This document shows, piece after piece, positions 28,609 to 39,613 of a DNA stretch of 64,000 nucleotides. How positions within the stretch are numbered: the first letter of the stretch is position 1; each line of letters begins with the position of its first letter. The position numbers were made by a program, and so were the translations under genes. The DNA comes from Verticiella sediminum (GTDB lineage Bacteria; Pseudomonadota; Gammaproteobacteria; Burkholderiales; Burkholderiaceae_B). Location of the stretch: assembly GCF_007558815.1 (NCBI RefSeq), contig NZ_VLTJ01000046.1, positions 1 to 64,000 of the forward strand, read 5' to 3'. A model generated the notes under the pieces. It made no database searches, was not told the origin of the DNA, and worked only from the letters and a program-made list of their open reading frames with translations.

Positions 28609-28725
28609 GGAGAAACTTCAGGGCGAGAAGGGCGGCTGGGCCTGCCACGGCAGGCGGGGCGCCGAATCGGGAAGTATCGCATGCTTTGCCGGCTCGTCCG
28701 TATTCCCCGCGTGCAGGAATCCACC

Positions 28726-29556
28726 ATGTCCACATTCCCGACAGCCGCGCCGCACACCGGCCCGTCCTGGCAGGCCCAGCCGGGCCTAGCGGTGCAGACC
28801 GTGCTCACCGACGACGCCGGCGGCGCGTATCGCATCAGCGTGTACGCCCCGCCCGGCCCGGCGCCGGCCCGGGGTTGGCCGGTCCTGCTGTGGCTGGACG
28901 ACGAGTTCGCCGATCTCGCCTGGGCGCTCTGGCGCCATCATGCGCAGGGGCGCAAAGGGCCGGTGATCGCGCCGGGCGTGCTGGTGAGCGTCGGCTACCC
29001 CGGGGCCAGCCGGCGCGAGCAGGACTACGTCCCGGCCCTGGCCGGGGCGGGCGGCGGACGGGCGGACGCGTTTCGCCGCTTCCTGTTCGACGATGTCCTG
29101 CCGCAGGTCGCGGCGGGCTGGCCGCTCGATCCGGATACGCTGGCGCTGGGCGGGCATTCCCTGGGCGGGCTGTTCGTGCTCGACACCCTGCTGCGGGCGC
29201 CCGAGCGCGCGCATGCGTGGCTCGCGATCAGCCCGTCCGTCTGGTGGGGCGACGGCCATCTGGCCCGCCTGGCCGACAGCGTACCGGCCCAGGCGCACGG
29301 CCCGGTCCTGGTCTACGTCGGCGAGCACGAACAGGGGCTGAGCCCCGCCGAGGCCACGCTCGCCGCCGACGCGCGCGAACGCCTGGCCGCACACCGCGGC
29401 GCGCGCCGGATGGTCGACGGCGCGCGCGAGTTCGTGCAGGCCCTGGCGCGTGGCGAGGCCCTGCAGCCGAGGTTCACCTGCATTGCCGGCGAGGGGCATC
29501 GCTCCCTCGTGCCGCGCGCGCTCGACCTTGCCTTGCGCGGCCTGTACGGTCGCTGA
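28726..29556 (+). CDS. Alpha/beta hydrolase, second siderophore-esterase-like protein
   Basis: A 276-residue hydrolase of the esterase-D/IroE type. The nucleophile elbow GHSLGG is followed by AWLAISPSVWWGDGHL, the same SPSVWW hallmark as the esterase encoded at 24.5 kb. The likely histidine is in CIAGEGHRSLV. The ATG at 28726 is used because AGGA lies at proper distance; the frame from 28681 adds an unlikely 15 residues. It is divergent from the permease gene. It may attack a different ester intermediate, or free rather than ferric siderophore. Confidence 0.8.
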   Translation: MSTFPTAAPHTGPSWQAQPGLAVQTVLTDDAGGAYRISVYAPPGPAPARGWPVLLWLDDEFADLAWALWRHHAQGRKGPVIAPGVLVSVGYPGASRREQDYVPALAGAGGGRADAFRRFLFDDVLPQVAAGWPLDPDTLALGGHSLGGLFVLDTLLRAPERAHAWLAISPSVWWGDGHLARLADSVPAQAHGPVLVYVGEHEQGLSPAEATLAADARERLAAHRGARRMVDGAREFVQALARGEALQPRFTCIAGEGHRSLVPRALDLALRGLYGR

Positions 29557-29620
29557 GGACGAGTCAGACGGGGCTGGGAGCCCTCTTCCTGCGCGTACGA
29601 GGCGCGTCCAGGCGCCGCCC

Positions 29621-30235
29621 TCAGCCGCCGCCGAGTTCTCCCGGCGCGAGCGGGCGCGCGTCCTGGGCATCGCCGATGATCAGGAAATGGCCACCCGCCA
29701 CATGGTGCAGCGTGCGCAGCTCGTCGTGTCCGTCGAAGTGCCAGCGGCCTTCGCTGAAGACGCGCGGATCGGCGTGCGCGGCCAGCACTTCGCCGAGAAA
29801 GAGGTCGTAGCGTTGCTCGTTGGCGGGTTCGCGCAGCAGCCGGCATTCGAGCCAGGCCACGCAGCCGTCCACCAGCGGCCCGGCGTTGGCGCGTCCTTCG
29901 AGCGCTTCGATGCCGAAGGCGGTGAACTTGTCGCGTCCTTCCTGCTCCTGGAAGGTCTTGCCGGAAGTCGTACCCAGGGCCTGGACGAGGTCGATCTGCG
30001 CTCGCGTCGGCACGCTCAGCACGAAGTGGCCGGATGCTTCGACCAGTTCGCGCGTCCAGGTCGCCTTGTCGAGCACCACGGCCACCTTGGGCGGCTCGAA
30101 GTCGAGCGGCATGGCCCAGGCGGCCGCCATGACGTTGCGCATGCCGCCATGGGCCGCGCTCACCAGCACGGTGGGGCCAGGGTTGAGCAGGCGGTAGGCA
30201 CGCTCCAGGGGCACGCTGTGCAAGGGTTCGTTCAT
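29621..30235 (-). CDS. Flavin reductase-like, FMN-binding split-barrel protein
   Basis: A 204-residue flavin reductase-domain protein. Typical stretches are RLLNPGPTVLVSAAHGG, MAAAWAMPLDFEPPKVAVVLD and ELVEASGHFVLSVPT. Family members reduce flavin for monooxygenases or ferric chelates, or have unknown partners. The frame continues upstream, but MNEPLHSVPLERAYR starts the conserved part and has GGAGAACC before it. It is convergent with the second esterase gene and borders the iron island; a ferric-reductase role is possible but not shown. Confidence 0.8.
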   Translation of the reverse strand: MNEPLHSVPLERAYRLLNPGPTVLVSAAHGGMRNVMAAAWAMPLDFEPPKVAVVLDKATWTRELVEASGHFVLSVPTRAQIDLVQALGTTSGKTFQEQEGRDKFTAFGIEALEGRANAGPLVDGCVAWLECRLLREPANEQRYDLFLGEVLAAHADPRVFSEGRWHFDGHDELRTLHHVAGGHFLIIGDAQDARPLAPGELGGG

Positions 30236-30332
30236 GCGGTTCTCCGGCTGAAACGGCTGAGCCGTGGGCATGCCGGCATTGTAGAGGGCGGGCGCAACCG
30301 CGGTGGCCTTGGCCGTGCCGCGCGAGACAATG

Positions 30333-30350
30333 GGCGGCTTGCCTGCCGCC
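30333..30350 (-). terminator. Short hairpin after the PHB-depolymerase-like gene
   Basis: GGCGGC/GCCGCC with a six-base loop directly follows the stop codon of the leftward esterase gene. The stem is short and no T-run is seen. Confidence 0.3.
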
Positions 30351-30351
30351 A

Positions 30352-31497
30352 TCAGCCCGGAAGCTCGCGCCGTTGTTGCCGAAAGAAGCGCCAGATCAGG
30401 GCGGACGCCTGCGGCCCGTGGCCGCCGTGATAGGGCACCGCTGCGTCGCCTCCGCTCCACGCGTGCTCCAGGCCGGGCATCTCGATCACCGTCACGATCG
30501 GCCGGCCCCCTCTGCGCAGCTCGGCAATGCGGTGCTCGCGCCGCGTACCGGCTGCGACAGTGCGCTGGGCCAGTGCGCTCTCGTCGACCTCGTTCAGATG
30601 GCAGAACTGCGCGGTGAGCTGGCGCAGGTTGCGCGCGCCGACCGCGGTGTCGCGTTCGCCGTGCAGCAGCAACGCGGGCAGGCCGAGCTCCCGGAGTGCA
30701 GGCGCGGACACGGCGTCGATCAGCCCGATGGGCTCGCGCAGGGCGCCGCGCCGCATCGTGTGCAGCCCGCCCATCGCACCCTGTGCGGCGCCGACCACGG
30801 GGCTCGAGTGCAGCGCCACCGCAGCGACCAGGTCCGGATGGCGCAGGCCGACCAATGCGCTCATGCCCGCGCCGGCGGACAGGCCGGCGACATAAACGCG
30901 CGACGGATCGTAGCTGCCGCTCGCCAGCAGTAGGCGGATCAGGTTCGCGATGGCGTCGGCTTCCCGCAAGCCCGCAGCCTCGGTGGGCTGGAACCAGCGC
31001 CAGCAGCGCGTGGCGTTGCGGGTGGTGGATTGCTGCGGGTAGAGCACGGCAAAGCCTTGCTTGTCGGCCAACTGGTTCATCCGCGTGCCTTGCGCGAAAT
31101 CCTCCGCCGTCTGCTTGCAGCCATGCAGCATGACCAGCAGGGGCATCCCGTCAGGAGCCCCCTGCTCGGGTTTGTATAGACAATAAGACAGGATGAACCC
31201 CGGGCCCGCCAGGTGGCGTCGCTGCGCCTGCCAGGCGGGCACGAGACGGGGCAGTGCGGCCTGGGCGCCGGCTCGGGGATTCGCCGGCTTGCGCTGGCTC
31301 TTCTTCGGGGTCGCGCCTGTGGTCGACCATGCATCCTTGGCCCGGCGCAGTGCGCTCTTCCAGACCTTTTTCTGCAGGCGGGTAAGTCGTCGGGTGGATT
31401 GCATCCACAGCTTGTCGAGGCGCTTCGGCATGAAGGTGGCAGCTTGCGTAGGCAGGGAAAGAGGCAGCCCGATGCGCAGGCTTCGTGCCATCGCCAT
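30352..31497 (-). CDS. PHB depolymerase family esterase
   Basis: A 381-residue alpha/beta hydrolase of the Esterase_PHB group. It has LLVMLHGCKQTAEDFAQGTR near residue 121, the nucleophile elbow GLSAGAGMSALVG and a late catalytic histidine in EMPGLEHAWSGGD. The first ~100 residues are basic and lack a clear signal peptide (RLQKKVWKSALRRAKDAW), so it is probably intracellular. Relatives cut polyhydroxybutyrate or feruloyl esters; which applies here is unknown. It is a single gene. Confidence 0.8.
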   Translation of the reverse strand: MAMARSLRIGLPLSLPTQAATFMPKRLDKLWMQSTRRLTRLQKKVWKSALRRAKDAWSTTGATPKKSQRKPANPRAGAQAALPRLVPAWQAQRRHLAGPGFILSYCLYKPEQGAPDGMPLLVMLHGCKQTAEDFAQGTRMNQLADKQGFAVLYPQQSTTRNATRCWRWFQPTEAAGLREADAIANLIRLLLASGSYDPSRVYVAGLSAGAGMSALVGLRHPDLVAAVALHSSPVVGAAQGAMGGLHTMRRGALREPIGLIDAVSAPALRELGLPALLLHGERDTAVGARNLRQLTAQFCHLNEVDESALAQRTVAAGTRREHRIAELRRGGRPIVTVIEMPGLEHAWSGGDAAVPYHGGHGPQASALIWRFFRQQRRELPG

Positions 31498-31677
31498 GCG
31501 CTGGGCTTTGCATCCTCGGAACGAGATTTTCGCGTGCTGATCGGCGCGCCCTTTGCTAAGACCGTGCGCGTGGGGCGGCCCGGCGCCCGGATGCCAGACG
31601 GCGAGAAGTGCTTAGCCTGTCAAGTTACCACGGCAAGGGCCTGTCAACGCGCAGGGAATCCATCGCGTTGGCCGACC

Positions 31678-32145
31678 CTAGAAACCCTCGCTGGCCGCCG
31701 ACGTGACGGCCGACAGCGCCTCGCGCGCGGCGTCGGCGCCCATGGGCAGGGCAGCTTCCAGCGCACCGTGGTGACGCCGCCAGAGCGGCAGGGCGCGGGC
31801 CAGCGTGGCCACGCCCTCGGCCGTGAGCTTGAGCCTGCGGGCCCGGCGGTCCTCCTCGGGCACCACGATCTCGATGAGGCCCCGGCGCTGCAGCGGCTTG
31901 AGCAGCGCGGTGAGGCTGGTGCGGTCCATGGCGAGCAGCGCGGCCACGGGGCCCGGCGGCGGCGGCTCGGGTCGGTTCAGGGCCATCAGCAGGGAGAACT
32001 GCCCGTTGGTCAGCCCGACCGGGCGCAAGACCTCGTCGAAGCGGCGCGCAAGCGCGCGCGCCGCGCGTTGCACGTGCAGGCACAGGCATGCATCCCGGAC
32101 TTCTGTCGTGGTTGCATACGAAATTTCGTTTGACATGTCGCTCAT
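31678..32145 (-). CDS. MarR-family transcriptional regulator
   Basis: A 155-residue winged-helix regulator. The DNA-binding part is LTNGQFSLLMALNRPE, LLAMDRTSLTALLKPLQRRG, EDRRARRLKLTAEG (wing). It is divergent from the DUF1428/VOC operon, with a perfect palindrome between them, so it probably represses that operon and itself until a ligand binds. Two cysteines near the N-terminus (ACLCLHV) could sense oxidants, though this is only a possibility. Confidence 0.87.
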   Translation of the reverse strand: MSDMSNEISYATTTEVRDACLCLHVQRAARALARRFDEVLRPVGLTNGQFSLLMALNRPEPPPPGPVAALLAMDRTSLTALLKPLQRRGLIEIVVPEEDRRARRLKLTAEGVATLARALPLWRRHHGALEAALPMGADAAREALSAVTSAASEGF

Positions 32146-32156
32146 GAGGCCATTAT

Positions 32157-32168
32157 GTTGATATCAAC
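32157..32168. promoter_or_regulatory. Palindromic operator GTTGATATCAAC
   Basis: A perfect 12-bp palindrome in the 78-base gap between marR and the DUF1428 gene. The position and size fit a MarR-family operator controlling both genes. Confidence 0.6.
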
Positions 32169-32223
32169 GTTTTTGTCAAACGCCCGCGGCGGTTGCTGCC
32201 GGGCATTACCCAAGGAGGTGCGT

Positions 32224-32577
32224 ATGAAGTACGTCGAAGGCTTCGTTCTCGCAGTCCCGGAGGCCAGCAAGGAAGAGTACGTCAAGCACGCGCGCATGGC
32301 GCTGCCCCTGTTCAAGGAGTTCGGCGCCACGCGCATGGTGGAGTGCTGGGGCGACGACGTCCCCGAAGGCAAGCTCACCGACTTTCGCACGGCAGTCAAA
32401 GCCGAGCCGGGCGAGGCGGTGGTGTTCAGTTGGATCGAATATCCGTCCAAGGAAGTCCGCGACCAGGCCAACGAGAAGATCATGAACGATCCGCGCATGA
32501 AGAGCATGGGCGATGCCATGCCGTTCGACGGCAAGCGCATGATCTTCGGCGGCTTCGTGCCGGTGCTGGACGAGTAA
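32224..32577 (+). CDS. DUF1428 (YbaA-like) protein
   Basis: A 117-residue cytoplasmic protein. MKYVEGFVLAVPEASKEEYV, FKEFGATRMVECWGDDVPEG and MPFDGKRMIFGGFVPVLD are hallmarks of DUF1428, a dimeric alpha/beta-barrel family with no known reaction. A strong AAGGAGGTG ribosome site precedes the ATG. It is the first gene of the operon opposite marR. Confidence 0.9.
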   Translation: MKYVEGFVLAVPEASKEEYVKHARMALPLFKEFGATRMVECWGDDVPEGKLTDFRTAVKAEPGEAVVFSWIEYPSKEVRDQANEKIMNDPRMKSMGDAMPFDGKRMIFGGFVPVLDE

Positions 32578-32612
32578 GGCGCCGCGCGCGGGGCGCGTCT
32601 GGAGGATATCCC

Positions 32613-33089
32613 ATGGCACAAGTCATCCAACATCTCTGGTTCGCCCGGGACATGCGCGCCGCGCTGGATTTCTACACGCGCGTCGTCCCCCGATCACGCA
32701 TCGATTGGACGTCCACGCTGCCGATCGAGACCCCGAGCGGGCCGCCCGGCAGCGTGCATCTGGCCGGTTTCCGGCTGGGCGACCAGCGCTACCAGGCCAT
32801 CGAGGCGGGGCCGCTCGATCCCTTCAACCACAGCTTTTCGGTGATGCTCGAGTGCGACGACCAGGCCGAGCTGGATCGCATCTGGGCGGCCTTCATGGCC
32901 GAAGGCGCCCAGCCCGAGCAGTGCGGCTGGCTGCGCGACCGCTGGGGTCTGGCCTGGCAGATCGCGCCCAGGCGGCTGGGCGAGCTGATGTCCGACCCCG
33001 ACGTCGAGGTGCAAAAGCGCGTCGGGCTCGCCTTCATGGGCATGGTGAAGTTCGACATCGCAGCGCTGGAGGCGGCGGCGCGGGGCTGA
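32613..33089 (+). CDS. VOC-family (PhnB-like) protein
   Basis: A 158-residue glyoxalase/3-demethylubiquinone-methyltransferase-like (VOC) protein. It contains QHLWFARDMRAALDFYTRVV, a central FNHSFSVMLECDDQAELDRI and CGWLRDRWGLAWQIAPRRL. GGAGGAT lies before the ATG, 35 bases after the DUF1428 gene, so the two are co-transcribed. The reaction is unknown. Confidence 0.87.
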   Translation: MAQVIQHLWFARDMRAALDFYTRVVPRSRIDWTSTLPIETPSGPPGSVHLAGFRLGDQRYQAIEAGPLDPFNHSFSVMLECDDQAELDRIWAAFMAEGAQPEQCGWLRDRWGLAWQIAPRRLGELMSDPDVEVQKRVGLAFMGMVKFDIAALEAAARG

Positions 33090-33259
33090 GCACGGAGCCG
33101 CTTGCGTACGCCGCTCCCTCGGCCGCGGTGCGCATGCGTCCCTGATGGCCCAAGCCGGGCCTCAGGCGCTGCCTTAGGGCTGCTGTGGAACTTCCCGCTT
33201 TTCCCAGGGCCGGCAAGGTCCGAACATCGTGCGCATCGTTCACCGACACGGAGACTGCG

Positions 33260-33691
33260 ATGCGCAAGACACCTGGACCGGCCCTTTTCCCCCGCCTGCG
33301 TCGCGCTCGTGCGCTGCACAGGGCCGCCGCTGGCGCGGCACTGCTGGGCGCCATGACGGCCGGCCTGGGCCAGGCCGCCGCGCTGGCGTGCGCACCGGGC
33401 TCGCCCGCCCAGCAATATCAGCTCGGCGTCGAGGCGCAAAGCGCCGCCGATCACGCCGCCGTGCTCGCACATTGGCGTGCGGCGGCGCAGGGCGGCGACG
33501 TGCGTGCCCAGGAAAGCCTGGGCCTCGTGCTGATGGCCGGCCCGGCCTTGCCGGGCCTGTCGCCGGACGATCGCTGCGAAGCCTGGCGCTGGAGCCGCGC
33601 TGCGGCCGATCAGGGCAGCGCCGTCGGACGGCATCAATGGGAGCTCCTGGGGCGGCTGCAACGTTCCGCGGGGCTGCCGCCTTGTCCGTAG
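33260..33691 (+). CDS. Exported Sel1-like repeat protein
   Basis: A 143-residue protein with a signal peptide (RAAAGAALLGAMTAGLGQAAALA). It is followed by two Sel1-like helical repeats: QYQLGVEAQSAADHAAVLAHW/RAAAQGGDVRAQESLG and CEAWRWSRAAADQGSAVGRH. GGAGACTGCG precedes the chosen ATG; the frame open from 33185 is not used because its first 25 residues do not look like a leader. Function unknown; such repeats mediate protein contacts in the periplasm. Confidence 0.7.
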   Translation: MRKTPGPALFPRLRRARALHRAAAGAALLGAMTAGLGQAAALACAPGSPAQQYQLGVEAQSAADHAAVLAHWRAAAQGGDVRAQESLGLVLMAGPALPGLSPDDRCEAWRWSRAAADQGSAVGRHQWELLGRLQRSAGLPPCP

Positions 33692-33721
33692 GGCGGCCAT
33701 GATGCCCGGGCATTGCGAGCC

Positions 33722-34618
33722 TCAGCGAGCGTGCGCGTCCCCGCGCAGATGAGCGATGAGCTGCCGCGCATGCGCCGGCAAAGCATCCGGGTCGCGCATT
33801 GCCAGCACCAGCCGCCGGGTGGCCCAGTCCTCGTCCAGTCTCACGCGGCGTATGCCCGCCACGCGTGCCTGGCGGATCGCCACGGCCTTGGGTACGATGC
33901 CCACGCCGATGCCGGTACCCACCACCCGGCACACCGACTCCAGGCTATGGACGCGGATGCGGTAGGCGAGGGGCCGGCCCAGCAGGCGCACGTGATGCGC
34001 CACGTGCGTCTGCAGGGCGCTGTTCTCGCCGAGCCCGACGAAGGGAAGGTCCACCAGTTCGGCCAGCCGCACCGCCGTGCGGGCCGCGAACCCATGCGCC
34101 CTGGGCACGATCAGCACCAGCGGATCGTCGCGAAAGAACAGCGTGTGCAGGCCGGCGAGCGGCACCGAGTCCGACACGATGCCCAGTTCGCAGGTACCGT
34201 GGCGCAGCGCGTCCACGATGTCGAAGCTCGTGCGTTCTTCCAGGTCCACCGAGATGCCCGGATGCGCGGCAAGAAAGGCGCTGATCGCTTCGGGCAAGTG
34301 CTCGCTCAGCGCCGAGGTATTGCACAGTAGCCGCACGTGGCCCTTCAACCCGGAGCCGTATTCACCCAGCTCGCCGTAGAGCTGGTCCATCTGGCGCAGC
34401 ACCATCCGCGCGTGGTGCACCAGCGTGCTGCCCGCGGGCGTCACGCGCACCCCGCGCGAATCGCGTGTGAGCAGCGGCACACCCAGAGCATCCTCCATGC
34501 CGCGGATGCGCTCGCTGGCCGAGGCCAGCGTCATGTGCGTGGCCTGCGCTCCGCCGGTGATCGTGCCGGCTTCGTGCACATTCAGGAAAAGGCGCAGGTC
34601 GGTGAGGTCAAAGCGCAT
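33722..34618 (-). CDS. LysR-family transcriptional regulator
   Basis: A 298-residue regulator with helix-turn-helix LRLFLNVHEAGTITGGAQATHMT, followed by MEDALGVPLLTRDSRGVRVTPAG. The effector domain is of CysB/LysR type, with PLVLIVPRAHGFAARTAVRL. The start is fixed by the conserved first residues MRFDLTDLRLF; the longer frame is rejected. It is divergent from the mtlD-type gene with 172 bases between, which makes control of that gene possible. Confidence 0.88.
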   Translation of the reverse strand: MRFDLTDLRLFLNVHEAGTITGGAQATHMTLASASERIRGMEDALGVPLLTRDSRGVRVTPAGSTLVHHARMVLRQMDQLYGELGEYGSGLKGHVRLLCNTSALSEHLPEAISAFLAAHPGISVDLEERTSFDIVDALRHGTCELGIVSDSVPLAGLHTLFFRDDPLVLIVPRAHGFAARTAVRLAELVDLPFVGLGENSALQTHVAHHVRLLGRPLAYRIRVHSLESVCRVVGTGIGVGIVPKAVAIRQARVAGIRRVRLDEDWATRRLVLAMRDPDALPAHARQLIAHLRGDAHAR

Positions 34619-34790
34619 GGTGCCGGCAAGATAGCACGTGGCGACGGCTTTTCCCCCTTGCGAATCGCCGCGGCAGCAGCCGGGCGGTGACTCACGGCCG
34701 GGCATGTGTGCTAAGGTAAAAAGGATACAAATAATAACCACGGAGGAGGCCATCACCATTCGAACTGCATGAGAAGGGGGATAGCTTCCA

Positions 34791-36995
34791 ATGATCGAAT
34801 TCCAGGGCAAGCAGATCCAGGCCGCCATCTTCGACATGGACGGCACAATGTTCGACACCGAACGGCTGCGCTTCAAGACCTTGAACCAGGCCTCGCGCGA
34901 ACTGACCGGCAAGCCCATCACCGAGACTGTGCTGATGGGCTCGCTGGGTCTCAGCGCCAAGCGGGCCGAGGCGCTCGCCAAGTCCTATCATAGCGAGGAC
35001 TACCCATACGCCGAGATCCGCAAGCGCGGTGACGAGCTCGAACTGAGCTATGTGCGTACCTATGGCGTGCCGGTCAAGACCGGCTTGATCGAGGTGCTCG
35101 AGCGGCTGCGCAAGAGCGGTCTGGTGATGGCCGTGGCCACCTCCAGCCGCCGCGCGATCGCAGAGGAATACCTGATCAACGCCAACGTCCTCAAGTATTT
35201 CGACATCACCGTCTGCGGCGACGAGGTCAAGCAGGGCAAACCCCATCCCGAGATCTTCCTGCGTGCGGCGGCGGCCCTCAATACGCCGCCCGATCAATGC
35301 CTGATGTTCGAAGACTCGGAAAACGGCCTGCGCTCGGCGGCAGGCGCCGGTGGGCAGGCGATTCTCATCGAGGACATCAAGGTGCCCACGGCCGAGATGC
35401 ATGCGCAGGCGCTGCGCAGCTATGGCCACATGCTGGATTTTCTCGACGAACTGGTGGCCTGCACACCCGCCATGGGCGTCCCGGCGCTCACCGAACCCTT
35501 TCCCCAGGCCATGAACCAGATGCGCGCGGGCATCCATGGCTTCGGCGCGATGGGCGGCGGCTATCTCGCGCAGATCTTTTCCCATTGGGACGGCTATACC
35601 CGGCCTTGCGAGATCGTGGCCACCACCGGCGACGCCACGCTGCGCGAGCTCGTCAACGCCTTCGGCAAGTACAGTGTGCGCTATGGTGCCTATGCGTTCG
35701 ATCAGACGATCGACAACGTGCGCCTGGTCGACATGGCCGACGAAGCCGCGGTCATCGACATGTACCGTGCCTGCGAAGTGGTCGGTCTGAGCCTGCCCGA
35801 AGTGGCGATCCGCGGGCAGGCCGAGCTGATCGCCCGCGGTCTGGTGCACCGTTTCGAGCAGAACGGCCGGGATCTCACCATCCTGGTCGTGCTCAACAAG
35901 GTGTCGGGCGCGAGCTTCGTGCGCAAGCAGGTGCAGGCTGCGCTCGCACGCGTGGCGCACGAGTCCATCGCGGCGCAGATCATGGCGAAAACCCACTTTG
36001 CCGAGACGGTCGTCAACCGCATCGCGTCCAAGCTGACGCGCGACGCCCTGCTGCGCCAGGCGCGCATCAAGTTCGAGCTGTTCGAGAAGAACCTGCTCGA
36101 GAGCACCAGCGACGACGCCCGCAAGCCTGCGCCCGCCGCCCGCAGGGGATCGGACATTTCGCGGATCGCGCACAAGTTGCGGCATGCGTCGCGCTATTCG
36201 CAGGCGTTGGGTGACCTGCACCTGATCCTCTTCAACAGCGAACCGGACATGGCGTTGTATGCGCAACACGGCAGCCCCATGCTTGCCCGCCTGCGCCAGG
36301 TGCGCAAGGTGGACGACATCGGACAGATCCAGCTCATCAAGAATCGCCTCTGGAACGGTACGCACGCCATCGTCGCCTGGTATGCGAGCCTGCTGGGCTA
36401 CGAGACCATCGGCCAGGGAATGGGCGACGACCGTATCGCCGCGCTGGCGATCGGCTTGATCAAGCGCGAGATCGAGCCGGCCATGCTGCGCGAGCAACCC
36501 GCCATGCAACCCATCCTGGCCTCGCTCACCAAGACCTTCATCGCGCGCTGCCGGGCATCGTTCAAGGACCCGTGCGCCCGCGTCGGCCGCGACCCGCTGC
36601 GCAAGCTCCAGCGCAGCGAGCGCGTTCTCGGCAGCATTGCGCTGGCCGCGCGCCACGGCATCGAGACGCCGGCGCTGGAGTACGGTGTCGCGCTGGGCAT
36701 CCTGCGCGCACTGCGTACCGGGGCACCCCTGGCGGAGTGCCGTCGGGTGCGCGAACTGTACGGGCAGGGCCATTCATTGGCGGACGTGCTGGCCTACGAC
36801 GGCCCATACAACGGCAAGCCCTATCCCGGCCTGGATCGACAGCGCGACGCAGCCCTGATCGCACGGATCTCCCGGCATTTCGCTCTGTTGCAGGACCCGG
36901 ACAGCGATCACTGGAACTGGCCGCTGGCCTGGCTGGAGTCGGGTGGGCTGGGCGAGCTCGCGCCCGCTACGAATCTCGCGGACATTGCTGCATGA
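34791..36995 (+). CDS. mtlD: Two-domain mannitol-1-phosphate dehydrogenase/phosphatase
   Basis: A 734-residue fusion. Residues 8-222 are a HAD phosphatase: FDMDGTMFDTE (D15, D17), AVATSSRR, KQGKPHPEIF and MFEDSENG. Residues 245-734 are a long-chain polyol dehydrogenase: the nucleotide loop HGFGAMGGGYLA (249-260) and catalytic KNRLWNGTH, with K517, N522 and H525 in the KxxxxNxxH pattern. The same order and length occur in the Acinetobacter mannitol-synthesis enzyme, which reduces fructose-6-phosphate and then removes the phosphate. Mannitol as an osmoprotectant is the likely product. The gene is monocistronic. Confidence 0.87.
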   Translation: MIEFQGKQIQAAIFDMDGTMFDTERLRFKTLNQASRELTGKPITETVLMGSLGLSAKRAEALAKSYHSEDYPYAEIRKRGDELELSYVRTYGVPVKTGLIEVLERLRKSGLVMAVATSSRRAIAEEYLINANVLKYFDITVCGDEVKQGKPHPEIFLRAAAALNTPPDQCLMFEDSENGLRSAAGAGGQAILIEDIKVPTAEMHAQALRSYGHMLDFLDELVACTPAMGVPALTEPFPQAMNQMRAGIHGFGAMGGGYLAQIFSHWDGYTRPCEIVATTGDATLRELVNAFGKYSVRYGAYAFDQTIDNVRLVDMADEAAVIDMYRACEVVGLSLPEVAIRGQAELIARGLVHRFEQNGRDLTILVVLNKVSGASFVRKQVQAALARVAHESIAAQIMAKTHFAETVVNRIASKLTRDALLRQARIKFELFEKNLLESTSDDARKPAPAARRGSDISRIAHKLRHASRYSQALGDLHLILFNSEPDMALYAQHGSPMLARLRQVRKVDDIGQIQLIKNRLWNGTHAIVAWYASLLGYETIGQGMGDDRIAALAIGLIKREIEPAMLREQPAMQPILASLTKTFIARCRASFKDPCARVGRDPLRKLQRSERVLGSIALAARHGIETPALEYGVALGILRALRTGAPLAECRRVRELYGQGHSLADVLAYDGPYNGKPYPGLDRQRDAALIARISRHFALLQDPDSDHWNWPLAWLESGGLGELAPATNLADIAA

Positions 36996-37008
36996 CGAGT
37001 GCGGCCGC

Positions 37009-37034
37009 GACTGGCGCGGTGTGCCGCGCCAGTC
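37009..37034. terminator. Bidirectional hairpin between mtlD and gyrB
   Basis: A perfect 11-bp stem GACTGGCGCGG/CCGCGCCAGTC with a TGTG loop, midway between the convergent stops. Confidence 0.7.
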
Positions 37035-37049
37035 GGCAGCGACGTCACA

Positions 37050-39500
<2,451 letters not shown>

Positions 39501-39613
39501 CTACCTTGTGTCTGATTCGGCGCCAGCGCGGGAAAGCGTGCGCGCAAAGGCGCACGGCGCTGGCGCATGCACCGGCACCGCGCAGGATGCGCGGGCGCCG
39601 GCGACGATGCGCG

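Noticed and set aside
28314-28835. A minus-strand frame spanning the permease/esterase divergent region
   Set aside because: It crosses the divergent start region and lacks motifs; the permease and second esterase explain the DNA.
34692-36773. A 693-codon minus-strand frame opposite the mtlD-type gene
   Set aside because: The plus strand encodes a two-domain enzyme with catalytic motifs; the opposite frame has none.
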